A DNA stretch of 64,000 nucleotides from Psilocybe azurescens (taxonomy: Eukaryota; Basidiomycota; Agaricomycetes; Agaricales; Agrocybaceae), in NCBI GenBank assembly GCA_023853785.1, contig JAJIRX010000811.1, forward strand, positions 1-64,000, read 5' to 3'. The translations under genes were made by a program, and so were the position numbers. The notes beneath the pieces are model-generated. The model was not told the origin of the DNA. It was given only the letters and a program-made list of their open reading frames with translations, and ran no database searches. Below, one piece after another: positions 22,658 to 35,000 of the stretch; within the stretch, counting starts at the first letter, position 1, and every line of letters begins with the position of its first letter.

Positions 22658-24730
22658 CTATGGAGGATTGTCCCAGGAGTAGCTGATCACACCAAGCAGC
22701 ATGCTCTCCAGGGCTTTTATGAAATCACCAGAACTGTCTGTCTTCGCATTATCTTCAACAGCAGGTTCAATATTGTGAGTTGACATTCTGGGTGGCCCAC
22801 TTCCTGAGTGTTTGACACTACTCCCTTGTGGACAATTTCTAGACATATGTCCTTGCTCATTGCAATGGAAGCATTGCCCAGAAGCAAATCTTTCTGCTTT
22901 TTCTTTATCTGACAATGTTTTTCTAGGCTCACATTTGTTATAATTTCTGTGATCATTGTGTCTGGTAGGTTGGGAGTTGTACCTTCCTCTGGTAAAGGAA
23001 CTACCACCTGATTTGTCATAACTGTGGTTATTTCTACTCTGACTGGCAAATCTGTTAGGTCTATCTTTGTGGTCTTGCCTTCAGTTAGGACCATCATACT
23101 GTTTGCGATAGTTGTGTCAGCTCTGATATTCATGTCAATCCCAATACTTGTGTTAGTCTTGATACTCTCTCAGTTCTTGCATCAGTTCTTCTGATGCACC
23201 AGCTGGCTAGTACATGAATTGTGAGGTCAAACATTCTCAGAGATCTCAATGATCTCTGCGCACCATACCACTTCATCCCAGGTTGAAGAATCAGGGTGTA
23301 AGCCTTGTCTCCATAATCCTCTTTGAATTATTTCTGAACTTCCTGTCCAGAATCAATTGACTAAATCACTCTGGGCGATTGATCCAATCAGGTTGCATTG
23401 TTCTTCTAAATAATGTACAAATTCACTGACACATCTATTGCCCTGTGTAGCATTTTCAAATTTTCTATGAACTTTCTGCCTATAATCAATTGGGAAACAG
23501 TAGTTGTATAACTCATTGTAAAAGTCTGACATTTTCCACTTTTATTCATTTATTGATACTTTCTGTAGGTAGAAATCATAGGCTCTCTTCTCCATGAAGT
23601 AGGCTAAAACTGTAATCCATCTTTTCCGGCAGAGACCACTGTTCTCCAGGTATGATTTACTTTCTTTTACAAATCTGTGGAATGCATGGGCATCTGTGCT
23701 TCCATCATAGGGGTAGGTTTCAGTGCTTTAGCACTTGATGACCCTGGCACAGCATTTTTGTGTTTGGAATGCTTGGCTTTCAGCTCGTCGTTGTCTTCTG
23801 ATGACAATGACAACTTGTCGGAGCTCCATGAGCTGTTATCCAATTCATCTGGTTCACCAGAGGATGGTTCTGAGCTTGATGAGGGGCTTTTGGATGATGC
23901 AGTTGCCACGTGTTTCTTAGATTTGTGGGGCTTTTTCCTTGTGGAGGAAACTTTCTTTAGTGCCACACCAGGAATGATTTGGGATCAATGTGTGCTACTG
24001 GCCTCGCTGATATGGGTTTTTGCACAGTGGGCATGCATACATGCTCAGCAGTTTTGTCAAATCTTATTGCAGGTGTTCTGGGTATATCATGAGCTGCAAC
24101 TAGATTTAATTGTTCCTTACATTTAGCTTTTGTCAAATTCTCAAATTCTTTTCTTTGAGCTTGAACCTCTAATTCAATGTTTGAAATACTGAGATTCCCC
24201 CATTCTCAGAGGTCAATAGCTTTACCCTTATCTTTAGAGGGTCCTTTGCCACATGAGCTGGAGCGCTCTTGACAGACTTTCTTATTATGCTTAGCAATTA
24301 ACTTCTGCTGTTCTTGTGTTAGGGATTTCTTGCCCTTATCAATGGCAGGATCTGTAGCTACTTCTGTGCATGATTTATTGTAACAGCAGCAGGATGATTT
24401 GCAGCTTGTTCTGCACTTACTTTGCACTGTGGTCCATGGACCATTGTTATCAGATTCTGATTCAGAGGATGTTCTACCTGGATCACTTTGTTCATTTAAT
24501 ACAAAGGGATTTTCATTATTATCATTAATGTTCTCTACCAATAATTTGGGAGTCTTATTACCAACCATCTTCTCAACCTCTGCAGAGGGAGAAGAAGGTC
24601 TTGACACTGCTACATCACTGTATGAGCAGCATGGGGTTTGGATGTTGGGTGCCACCGGGCTCTTAAGCTTGGGCAAAAGTACATGGTTTCCTCCAGGGAT
24701 AACATGTGATCTTAATTGCCTAGATGCCAT
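22658..24730 (-). pseudogene. Gag and zinc knuckle of the older gypsy element
   Basis: It starts MASRQLRSHVIPGG at 24730, with the family signature DNNGPWTTVQSK shared with the plus copy (DNGPWTTVQSK near 57910). A Ser/Asp/Glu-rich stretch follows (23966-23667). The capsid core around 23.6-23.2 kb is badly decayed. The zinc knuckle is CFHCNEQGHMSRNCPQ (22850-22800), CX2CX4HX4C, in the frame 22915-22658. Confidence 0.7.
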
Positions 24731-24786
24731 AATCAGTAATATGAAAAAATAAGCAACACATACTGATAAATTTTAGGTTTAGGGTT

Positions 24787-25277
24787 TGTTGCCAAGTGTG
24801 GTTCTTTGAGTGATCAATCCAAAGAACTCCAGATGTCAAGGCAACAGTAAATAGGAGAGTGCTAGTAGCAAACTAGCAAAGTTTCAAGTTGTTTAAGAGT
24901 TGTTGTATAAGTCAAAAATATATGACAAAAGGTGACTCCGAGTGACTAAAAGTAACACAAAGATTGTTTGGCACACAGTTTCTTAGAGAGGAAGAGGAAA
25001 GACTGTTTTAACAACTGTATTCGCTGGGGCTTAAGCTAGTACAACAGGGCTCTTTATATACTCTATCTAATAGTCCATTGGATAGTAACATATGCAAAGC
25101 CAAGAGGAATAGTAAGATGGGGAAGTGGAATCAAATAAGGGGCGTTGACAAAAGGGGGTGAAGTTAATGCGATAAGATAAGATAATCTATAATATAAGAG
25201 AGCTCAATGACTAAGCTTTTCTGGAAGAGGAAATATAATGTTACATAAGTCAAATTACTTAATCATGACAAAGCACA
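24787..25277 (-). repeat. Candidate 5' LTR of the older gypsy element
   Basis: The position immediately upstream of Gag is right, the segment begins TGTTGCC and a CA terminus (AAGCACA) occurs near 25277. A TATATA-like sequence lies at about 25055-25062. No partner LTR is available in the window, so this is a positional inference only. Confidence 0.3.
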
Positions 25278-25589
25278 CCATTGTGTTTTAGGGCCTGTGA
25301 GGCGGGGCCTTTGGAAACAAACATCCAGTGGCTGATGGCAAACAACAAAATGGGTGCCACACAGCCTGAAAAAAGGTTCCATGTCTAAATAACACCTCCT
25401 CAATGTGCCTATTACCCATTTCCAGTTGTATTGAAGCATTTTCTGTGGTTTTTGGCTTTGGTGAGCAGATGTTGTGGTTTAGACTATTTAAAACAGAAAA
25501 CTCAAATGAAAACCAATGAATAAATTTACAAACAACAGATATGATTGGGGTAGTGGACAAGTTAGTATGGAATGAACTATGGGTTGGTG

Positions 25590-26790
25590 ACAATGTTTTG
25601 TGTGAGTGAAACAGGATGTAAATATTTAAATACAGATGTAGATAGAAAAATAGAACTGGGACACAGTTTTACAACTGGAAATAGACAGTCTCCAGTGCTG
25701 TACAGATGATTTTTTTTGTTTTTTGAGGATGAAGCTCCAGTGTGCTTTACTCATGTAGTGAGTAAAAATATAGAGACAGTTAACTATTGTGCATGAGAAT
25801 TAACATGTAAATTTTAATGTACTATGTGCTATAGATTAATGTGATTAATTTGCAGCACAAATATAGTGGGGTGAGGGGACAGCTATTTTAATTGTGAAGA
25901 GTGTAGGATAGTTCCAGTTTTATATAAAATGCAAAGTAAGATTCTTTTTGTGAAAAATAATGTACACAATGATTGTTGAAGAGTGGGCTGGGGATATATT
26001 GTGGGAATGTATATTGTTATAGGCATAGTGCTGAAGGTGCCATGCTTTGTTGTGACATTTCCAAATGGTTTTGATTAAACTTAGAAAGGTTGGAGTGATA
26101 AAATATTTATATTATATTTGGTATGGAGGTGTGCAGCACTGACTTAGTAAGGTGCAGGAGCACTGCATTGGCAAGCTTTACAACTGATATGTCATAGAGG
26201 AATTTGTGAGTGTGTGGATGCTATTTAAATAAAGATGTGGATATCAAGATAGCACTGGGATATAATTTCCTAATTGAAAATAGGCAGTCTACTGTGCTCT
26301 ACAAGTGATAAAAATATTTTTTGATGATAAAGCTCCTATGTGGTTTATGCATGTAAAAATAAATAGACTTTTAAATTTTAATAAACTATAGGTTGTAGAT
26401 TGATGTGATTAATTTGCAGACTATTTTGATTGTGAAGAAGAAGAGTATAAGGCATGAAATTTAAAATGGCACAGAGCTGCAGGTGCTGTGCATATGAGAT
26501 AATTTGTGGATAGCCAATGAGTAGTGCAGTATTGTATAAAATATAAAGTAGAATGATGATTGATTGGGAGTGGATATGGACAGGGGTGTATTAAAACAGT
26601 TACAGACATCATGACAAAGGTACTGTGGATTAGTTGGAGTAGGTCTAATATGATTTGAAATTTTGGTTTCAGATTTACAAAGCAAAGAAATATTGACTGC
26701 TATTGACTGTGAGTATATATAATTTGACTATGGAGGTGCTGTGTAGCTCTATAATGTACTTCAACAATACCAGCAAGCTGTTAGCCTGGC
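25590..26790. repeat. Two diverged ~600-bp direct repeats, AT-rich
   Basis: Segments at about 25640-25870 and 26230-26445 align in direct orientation (for example 'cagtct…ctgtgct…taca', 'gatgtgattaatttgcag'). Weaker similarity continues downstream of each ('tataaaat…aaagta', 'tatggaggtgc'). The offset is close to 590 bases. No coding potential is visible. It lies just left of the Tc1-like element and may be a tandemly duplicated non-coding transposon or satellite. Confidence 0.6.
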
Positions 26791-26839
26791 TGTGAAGCAA
26801 GGGAGGGGTGAGCTGTGGCCATCCCCTGCCCACATATTA

Positions 26840-28443
26840 CAGTGACTCAAAAAACTGTCCGGATGTTTTTGAAATTGAACTTAAATTGACTATAATGTCA
26901 TGTAATCCTTATGAAATTACATGATTTAAAATGTACTGGAGAGCCCCGGATCACAGCTTTCAGGAGATATAGCATATGTTTGTATCTGTTTGGTTCATCT
27001 ATTATTATTAAATACTTTATTAAAATAACACATCCAGACAGTTTCTTTGCGGCCCGTTGGAATTAACACAATAAGGTTTTTGTTATTGTAAACATGTAAA
27101 AAAAATCAAATGAATGAAAACATGTTGGAAGTATATAAAAAGACTGAAACTTTACATTCCCCCAAGTTTATAGCCAATTATTCTCTACTACGCAGTCATG
27201 TATTCTCTCTTTTAAATTATACTCTAACATCATCTTTATGCCAGAAAATGGTGATTCTATTTGCAAAACTGATGTCAAACTAGGTGTTTTGAAGTCAAAT
27301 ATTTGGGTGATATGTTTTGGGATAGAGTTATTGATGAAAAACAATCATGAAGACCATTTTTCTAAGCTCACTCCCCATGACTACTGCCACCTAGTTTGAC
27401 TTGTCTCCACTGGAAAGGCTGGTACTTCCACACAACTCTGCTGCCAGCTTCCCAATATCACTAACACATCTATCTCCATCTAAACCATTCAAAATTCCCT
27501 CAAAAAAGGATCTTGTAGCACAAGTCAAGATCAAAAGCCATTCCTCCCTAAGAACAATACAAAGGCTTGCTTGAAATTTGTCCAGAAGTATGAAAACTGA
27601 ACATAAAAAGTCTGAAAACATGTTATGTTTGCAGATAAGACCAATATCAATAGAATTGGGTCAGTTGTAAGGCAGTAGGTGAGGAAAAAGGTTGGTTCTC
27701 CTCTCCAAACTCAGCATGTGGAAAACCATCAAGTTTGGAGAAGGACATATGATGATTTGGAGTTGTATAACAACAAGTGGTGTTGGCTACATGTGCAGGA
27801 TAGAAGGCAAGATGTATGGAGAACTCTATGTAAGCATTTTGGATGACTATGTCTTCCAAACTCTGGAGTATTACAACCTTAATCAGGATAATTTCATCTT
27901 TTAACAAGATAATGACCTCAAGCACACATCCAAAAGGCTCAGAAATGGCTTAAAGACCATAAAATAGAGCTTGTGGACTGACAAGCATAATAACTAGATC
28001 TCAATTCAATCAAAAATTTGTGGCATATTCTCAAAATGTGCTTTGCAGAATACAAAAATGCTCCAAAGGGTATCCAGGAGTTGTAGGGCAGAATACTGGA
28101 GAAATGAGAGGAAATACCTAAGGAAGACTATGTGAAATCAATCAATAGTATGTCTAGAAGAGTTTTAGATGTTTTGAAAGCAAAGTGGTGTCACACAAAG
28201 TGCTAGTTTATATAGATACCCATATTCCAAAGGGCCGCAAAGAAACTGTCCGGATGTGTTATTTTAATAAAGTATTTAATAATAATATATGAACCAAACA
28301 AATACAAACATATGTTATATCTCCTGAAAGCTGTGATCCAAGGCTTTCTAGTACATTTTAAATCATATAATTTCATTAAGATTACATGTCATTATAGTCA
28401 GTTTAAGTTCACTTTCAAAAACATCTGGACAGTTTTTTGAGTG
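26840..28443 (+). mobile_element. Tc1-like element with ~210-bp inverted repeats
   Basis: The left arm (26840-27055) and right arm (28232-28443) are near-perfect reverse complements over about 210 bases, starting ACTCAAAAAACTGTCC and ending next to GCGGCCC. TA lies at 26838-26839 and again at 28444-28447. Each arm carries the motif ACTGTCCGGATGT near its outer end and an inverted ACATCCAGACAGT near its inner end, giving two candidate transposase sites per arm. The interior is a dead transposase. Confidence 0.85.
27357..28230 (+). pseudogene. Tc1/mariner transposase remnant, catalytic residues mutated
   Basis: The only long open part is GEGHMMIWSCITTSGVGYMC and LDDYVFQTLEYYNLNQDNFIF, after which a stop precedes QDNDLKHTSKR. 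Upstream, FADKTNINRIGS replaces the usual SDETKFN, and downstream LNSIKNLWHILKM replaces LNPIExLW. The first Glu and the third acidic residue are therefore lost. Stops and frameshifts are spread through the N-terminal helix-turn-helix region. It is certainly inactive. Confidence 0.85.
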
Positions 28444-28449
28444 TATATG

Positions 28450-28760
28450 AAAGATAATTGTTGTTTATTTTTGGGTGAGGAGGTGTGAGCAGAGGGGGGA
28501 ATGAGCAAAGCTCATTCCCCCCAAAAAAAATATATTATATAGATGACTGCTATGATTAATTTCTTTAATGAGGTGTGAAGTGCTGATATAAAGGGGGATG
28601 AGCTAAGCTCATTCCCACCCAAGATATTATAATTATGACTGCTATTATTTATTTTTCAATGAGGAGGCGCGAGGGGTCTGGGGGTGCAGCCCCAGCAAGC
28701 TGTTGACCCTGCTGTGAAGCACAGGGGGGTGAGCGAAGTGAATCCCCCCGATGCGTAGCG
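28450..28760. repeat. Three ~100-bp units with G-rich hairpins
   Basis: Three successive units start 'gaggaggtgtgag' / 'gaggtgtgaag' / 'gaggaggcgcgag' and each carries a G-run, ATGAGC, a short loop, GCTCAT and a C-run. The first forms a 13-bp perfect stem (28494-28506 with 28510-28522) around a 3-base loop. Between them are AT-rich spacers with 'atgactgctat'. A related segment ('agcaagctgtt…ctgtgaagca') occurs at 26770-26810, on the other side of the Tc1-like element. Confidence 0.7.
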
Positions 28761-31100
28761 GCGGGTCATAAAGCTTGTAATTTAAATAAAAAGGTAACGT
28801 GATTAGTAAGATAAGTACCGAACTGTCACACTCTTCTAGTATATACGCTATCCACATGCGCCACTCGTCGCACCCATTTCCCTCTTTCACAATTCACTTC
28901 CCCTTTCGAGATTATGTCCGGGCAATGCATGAATCATTTGCTTTCGCTCCTGCTCATCTCATGTAAATATCACATTCTTAATGTTGTTTCCATATGCTCA
29001 TTCTCTTCTTTGATCCCACATTAATTTCTCTGCTCTTCTTGTCTCAATTTCTCCGTATATTTATGACACATTCTACATACTTGGATGGCATAAATACTGC
29101 CCCGTTGTAGCGTTGAAAATCAGTTCAATTTATCCCTCTTGTTGACTTGTGTTCGCTCTCTATCTCGTCCTATAATCTTGCTAATAACAAGATTAATTCT
29201 TATTTACATTACTTACATACATAGCAGTCTACGGAACCCTCCTGAGTAAAAGGAGTTTATTTCTTGTTCACCTTTCGAACTCACAACGTCTCACGACGTT
29301 TTAATGCATTTGTAATACCATTGAAAGTTGTAAAGCCAAGCAGATAATGGACAACGTGAATAATTCGTAAACAAAAGTTGAGGGCCTACAACCGACGGCT
29401 GGGAGAAAGAATGCAAATTTAGAGAACAGTAAGATGATGACCATAAGACATAGACAAGCGATGACTTAGGCGCAAGACAAAACATGTTCCGCAAAATGGA
29501 ACGTGGTTCTTTTGAAAATAGCTGAGATGGCTCAGCGAAGATTCCCTGGGTGCCTATAAAGGCATTTAGGATAACAAAAATAGGAGATCAAAACGAGAAC
29601 TAACCAATCCGTGAAACCAGCTCATGAGATGGGGGAGGAATGATCACACAACGGGGGACCTATATGCAAACAAGAAACAGAAGACTCTAATCGACAGACT
29701 TGCCTCTATTTTAAACGTATGGCCATAAGGATGGTCAGATCAATTATATGACTTGGTGTGCAGGGCGCAAAGACGATGGCTCTGAGAATATGGGCGAAAA
29801 GGCTCCGTGTATCTTTTAACCATTGAGAATCAGGAACTGAAAAGAAAGCAAGCAAACTGGAGAACTGAAATTGGAGCAGCTGCCTGGTTTCGGGTATGTT
29901 ATCGACAAGCGTAGGATGAATCGTAATTCGAAGTGTGAAATAAAACGAATTACAAGAAAGCATGAGAGCGGAAGAATAGACCACATGTGATGTCATTTCA
30001 TGTAGAAACCGAAAGCTTCAACCGAGAAGCTTACCTCTGATGCAAACTTTGAGCTAGGACGCGACGAAAGACATCCCATGATATAGAACGAGGCACACGT
30101 CGACAGAGGCTTTGAAAGTCCGGGTGAAGGAGCTCTAGTTATCAATAAGGCTTGTTAGAAGTAACAATCGAGAGAGTGAACGAGAGATCACAAATTTTCA
30201 AGCAAACTTTCAATACTGCCAATTATAGACAACTATCGAGATGAGCATTAGAGGTGCATGAGCGAAGAGAGTATGACAGAGGTACACTGATGACCAGGGA
30301 GAGAATAATAGACGCCAGTTGTGATGGTATACCTGGTTTGATACATCAGATCCCATTTTCGTCTCCCTTTCATCTGATAATGCGGCGACTTTCTGCGGGA
30401 CATGGTGATTAACGTCGTAGATAACATACCAAATTCGTACAGACCTCAACTGTTTCCGTAGATCCTGCTTTGATCTCTTCTACAAGAACATCGAGACTGG
30501 ATGCCGATTTCATTGCCTTTACCGGATACAAATTCATATCTTCGAATGACAGGGTAGTTCAGTAACGACTGACTGCGGATGAGAAAATAAATATGAGAAA
30601 ACTACATGGAGGACAGGAGTCGAAGATGACCTTGAGTTATTGGGCCCACCAGGCGCAGATAATCTTGGGCAAAGATGCGATAAAAGAACGAAATAAGGGT
30701 AAAAAAAAAAGACTGAAAGGAAACCTACATGATATGCGATGAACTCGACAGAGATCTTCAGCACTGCGTGGAACAGTTGGTCGAGGGAACTATGGAATCA
30801 CAAGTGCCAGGAAATGTATGATTGGTTGGTGTTCGAGTGGTCTGGGCAAGCGGACAACGAGAAGGCAGGTAATTAGCATGTAAGGAAAATGACGAAAAGA
30901 GCAAAGATATCAAAAGAGAGGCCGGAAAGGATAGAAAATAGCAAAATCGGCGACACGAAGGAAACGTGTAGAAGATGAACTTTGCTTCCAACGCATACAC
31001 TGCACTGCTCAGCCACCCACTAAACCACGGACCAGATAGGTAACAAGGAACGTAGAGTACCTTGTGGAAAGTAGCTGCACACGGCTCTTAGAGCTTAGAG
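28761..31100. other. No resolvable gene; scattered minus-strand coding-like exons
   Basis: No long frame or recognisable domain. On the minus strand several stretches look like fungal exons bounded by GT...AG, the best being about 30540-30440 joined to 30390-30330 through a possible intron (LDVLVEEIKAG then KVAALSDERE). They do not assemble into a protein I know. The segment 28990-29290 has a TATA-like 'ggcataaatac' and may be an LTR remnant. Confidence 0.3.
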
Positions 31101-31106
31101 CCTCAT

Positions 31107-31905
31107 AGGACAGCGGTTATGACCCACTCGACATTCTCGTCGTCGTAGCGCACCCCATTTCTCTCCAGGGTCTCTATCCACTCTTCTTTCCCCGCACGTA
31201 CGTCTCCGTTTCCATTTCTCTTTTCACTACCCTCCTCTCCGTCTCCAGAAAAGAAACCCAGACTCGCAAGGAGCTCATCCATCGGCTTCCTTGAACGCTT
31301 CGACGACGTCCTTGCCTGTGTAACGGTAATCCAGCTCGGCTGAGAAGAGCGCGGGATTGGTCGAGTTAGTCAGGCGGAGGAGCGTGCTTGAGCCAAATGG
31401 GGCAGATCTAGGAGAGGGTTGTGGACGGTGCCGACGCGCGGAAGGGCAACAGAGTCCATAGGAGGGCGGAGATGAGTCGGTGCCAAGGACACTTCTGGGC
31501 CCAGCTCGACGACTAGGCCAGCACTGGAGAAGAGGGACAGCGCAGATTCAGTGGGATAGACTGGGCGGACGTGCATGGCAGCGGCCAGGGAGCGCCGAAA
31601 GAGAAGTAGTGGTTCTCAGAGCCCAGTGAGGTGGGGGTGTATACGATCAGGCCAGGCGTGGGTGCTGAGGACTGAGGGGGCAGGAAGAGGGAGGTGAGTG
31701 TCCGCGCAACACTGATAGGGTGCGAGTGCGACGACATTGCGTTGCCCAGATCTTGGCTGTGTGTCATGGGCGACAGTTCCGTTGGGTTAGGGTTTAAAAT
31801 GTTCCCACCTCTATCAGACCGCATGCGGTCGGTGAAATTTGACCAATTTTCTTGTCTCGGCAGTCGGGATCTTCCGCTGCCAGGCCCTCGAGCCCTCGAG
31901 GTCAC
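31107..31905 (-). pseudogene. Decayed minus-strand gene, possibly BTB/POZ-related
   Basis: Three minus-strand frames read consecutively: a Pro/Ser-rich start with VYTPTSLGSENHYFSF, then MHVRPVYPTESALSLFSSAG and DSVALPRVGTVHNPLLDLPH, then LFSAELDYRYTGKDVVEAFK, ending ...VEWVITAVL-stop at 31107. The 'LFSAELxYxYTGKxxxEAF' pattern reminds me of fungal BTB/POZ proteins, but I cannot confirm it. At least three frame changes are needed. It is transcribed away from the NLR gene, about 110 bases from its proposed start. Confidence 0.4.
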
Positions 31906-32015
31906 ATTATTTTGGTGACAGCCGCTAAGTTATCTTAGGATATAGTCTCACGACTGCCGCATGTACGCTGAGGGGTACAGCAGCTCAACACTTGTTATCT
32001 CTTGCCTTGATCGAC

Positions 32016-35000
32016 ATGGCGGAGGATAATCCACAGAGCTCCAAGCAGTCCAAGTTCTTCAGCATATTTAATACCTTCAAACGGCGCATTTCACCAGCCC
32101 CCTCAGAACAGAGCCAAGGAAGTTCTTCAAAGAGCCGGAGCCGGAGGCTGAAATCATTTTCAAATCTCCAAGTACGACACCCACCCAATCAACATCGTCT
32201 CCCCCTTTGGCCTCTTCACCAGCGGATTCTCGTGGTGAGACTGCTTTGGGTGAGCACCCTATCATCTCCCCGTTCATACTCTATTCTAAACTCAATGTAG
32301 AGTCATCTATTGCTACCATTCCAAGTCGTATGCATCAAATAATCACCTCGCAAACGGCGTACTTACCCCAATCCTAGGTCATCGCACACCAGCGGCGTTA
32401 TCTGACGCGCTACCACCAGCTAGTTTTTTAGTAGTTCAAGGTGATTGATGGTCTGAAGTTATCCCGATCTTCAAACTGATTGTCATCCGTAGATGAGCCC
32501 AAATCTTCAGCCCAGCAAGCCACGACCACGACTACCTCTCTCGATCAATCTCGTGGTGAGAATACAATTACATATTACCTCGATCGGGTATTAACATTCC
32601 ATAACCCTCCTCAAGGACTAGTCAGCAACCCCCCAGAGGACGGTCAGACAGCGCCGAAGACTGCGTCAAGTACAAAAGATGTCCTAGCGGTAACAGGAAG
32701 ATCCATCTTGACACTCACAAATAGGCTGCCAGAGATCGGAGACGGAAACCCAGTCAAGATGGCTCTTGGACTTGTGAAGCTGATCATCGAGATCCAACAG
32801 GTTCGGTGTGGTTCTTCACGCTGCCCACTAACTGACTATCGCCCCAGGCCGTGGCAGACAATATGGATGCCGTCAAACAAAGGCTAACTTCGACGCGAGC
32901 TCAGCTGGAGACAGTGGAGAAGGAACTGGGAGATTGGACACCGAAGACTCCTCAAGAAGGCCAATGGATAGACCAATTCAAATTGTACAGTTTACAGTCT
33001 TCCCAGCGAGAGTAAATTGACAACCATATCATAATTTAGGACCCTTAAAGAAGAATTGGACAAATTGATCCAGCTGAGCAATGAGTGGCTCGTGAGGAAA
33101 GTTGCGGACCATGTAGATGAGAAAACGCGCATCACGGAAATTTTCGAGCGCATCAACGAGGCTAGAGTGCAGTTTGAGGTGTGTACCGCCTCTTCCTTTT
33201 CGCACCTCCCGTTTTAAATCTCTCGTTTATTTAGCTGGCGATCGGGATTAGAGTCTTTAAGAGTGTGTACGGCATGGAGAGGGCACTCAGGGTTCGTATG
33301 TCGCTTGTTTCGCGCATCTCATGGCTCACGGTTCCGACAGAAACTGTTGTTCAATCGTCTCACACCCTCGAAGATTGCCGACCACAAATACCACTTAGAG
33401 AGCCAAGAAGAGCGGCGCGTACGGCGCGAAGTATGCGCGCCAGGGACCCGTGTCCGTATACTGGGCGATATCATTACTTGGGCTAAGAATACCTCACCAG
33501 GCAGCCCAAATTTCTACTGGCTCTTTGGTCAGACCGGGTCAGGAAAGACTACGATTGCCTGTAGTGTTGCTCGTCGCTTCGAGTTCGCTGGTGATCCCAA
33601 CGACACCATTATCTTGGGAGGAAATTTCTTCTGCTCGCGACAGTTCGAGGAGAGTCGACTCTCTAAATGTATCATTCGTACGGTCGTGTATCACCTCGCG
33701 CTCAAATGCAGGGCATTCGCTGACCAGCTCATTGATGCGGACTTCGACACTGCTAACCAGAACGTCCGTGCTCAGCTTGAGGATCTGCTCATTGCACCCT
33801 GGCAGGCGTCCAAACCTGCTAGGTGCCACAATCCATCGAAACCACCCCACATTACCTTATTATCATCGATGCCCTGGACGAGATTGACGGGACAGGTGGT
33901 TCCGAGTTTTTACGAGATCTCCTCGAGGTTATCGACCAAAACGAAAACCGCCTACAAGGGCTCAAGTTCTTCGTCACGAGCCGGCCAGACCCCAATCTTG
34001 TCAGACATGTGGATTCTCTCATGTCGAAGCAACTTTACCGTCTTGAGGAGGTACCCCTGGAGGAAGCGCAGGACGACATCAGGACATACCTGACGGCTGA
34101 ACTCCCGTATTTTGCGGGGCGTGAAGAGATCAAAGATCTTGAAGTGCTGACGGCCGGATTATTCATCTATGCTGTCACCGTTGTGAAGTACTTAGTAACG
34201 CGTGGACGGTTGGAGCAACAGACTTTCTTGACGACGCTTCTAGCTTCCTCCGACTCGTTTAACCGGCAACCGTTGTCAAATGGGATGCCTTTTGCATTGC
34301 TCGATACGCTATATTCTCAAATCCTCAACGAAGCTTTTCGTGATTTCATGCCCGAAGAGAACGGATGGAAGCTCCGGCGCAGCATCCTACACACATTCCT
34401 CTGTACCGCTGAGCGGACATCAACCTCTGTTGTTGCCAACCTTCTCTTCACTTCGGACTACATTGACGTTGCGGAAAAACTCCTCTCAGACCTCCATGCC
34501 GTGCTCTACCGCGAAGATGGCCGAGTCCTGGCTTACCACAAATCTTTTTCTGACTTCATATTTGATGAGGCTCATTCAGGCAACTTTTGGTGTGATCAAG
34601 CGAAGCACCATCGACTTCTCGCCGAGTCCTGCTTTCGGTCAATGAGGGACGGATTGCGCTTCAACATAGCAAACATCTCTTCATCATTTGTGCTTGATGT
34701 AAACGATCCCAGGCTTGCGGACGCCGTCAAAGAAAACATCCCTCTTGTCTTGAGCTATTCTTCCCGGAACTGGAGTTACCATCTCTCTGCAGCCGCACCG
34801 ACCATTTCAGATGATCTGCATGACACCATATCAGATTTCCTGCAACTTCGTGCATTATTTTGGATCGAGGCGATGAACCTCCTGGGTTTGCGTGGCCTCT
34901 GCAATTCAATGCTTCAAACAGCGCATGACTGGGTTATTAGTTCCCAAGTGAGTTTCATCTCGGTTAAATATCTCGTGACTGACTTACCGTGCCATTTAGG

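Larger units (their letters stand above)
20004..24787 (-). mobile_element. Older Ty3/gypsy element, second family, truncated within RT
   Basis: Minus-strand order from the right is Gag, CCHC knuckle, a repeated module of unknown function, protease and RT up to the thumb. Sequence similarity to the plus-strand element at 57.0-64.0 kb is obvious in every domain. RT and RNase H continue at 15503-14683 after an insertion, and integrase is missing. A 5' LTR is expected at about 24787-25277. Confidence 0.85.

Noticed and set aside
29240..29300. A tRNA gene suggested by a TTCGAA-containing box
   Set aside because: No paired acceptor or D-arm sequence could be found around it.
28761..31100. A multi-span membrane receptor-like gene on the minus strand
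   Set aside because: I tried to join the exon-like pieces, but they keep no frame and match no family I can name.
31985..32277. Minus-strand frames opposite the start of the NLR
   Set aside because: They are antisense to the proposed first exon and show no family resemblance.
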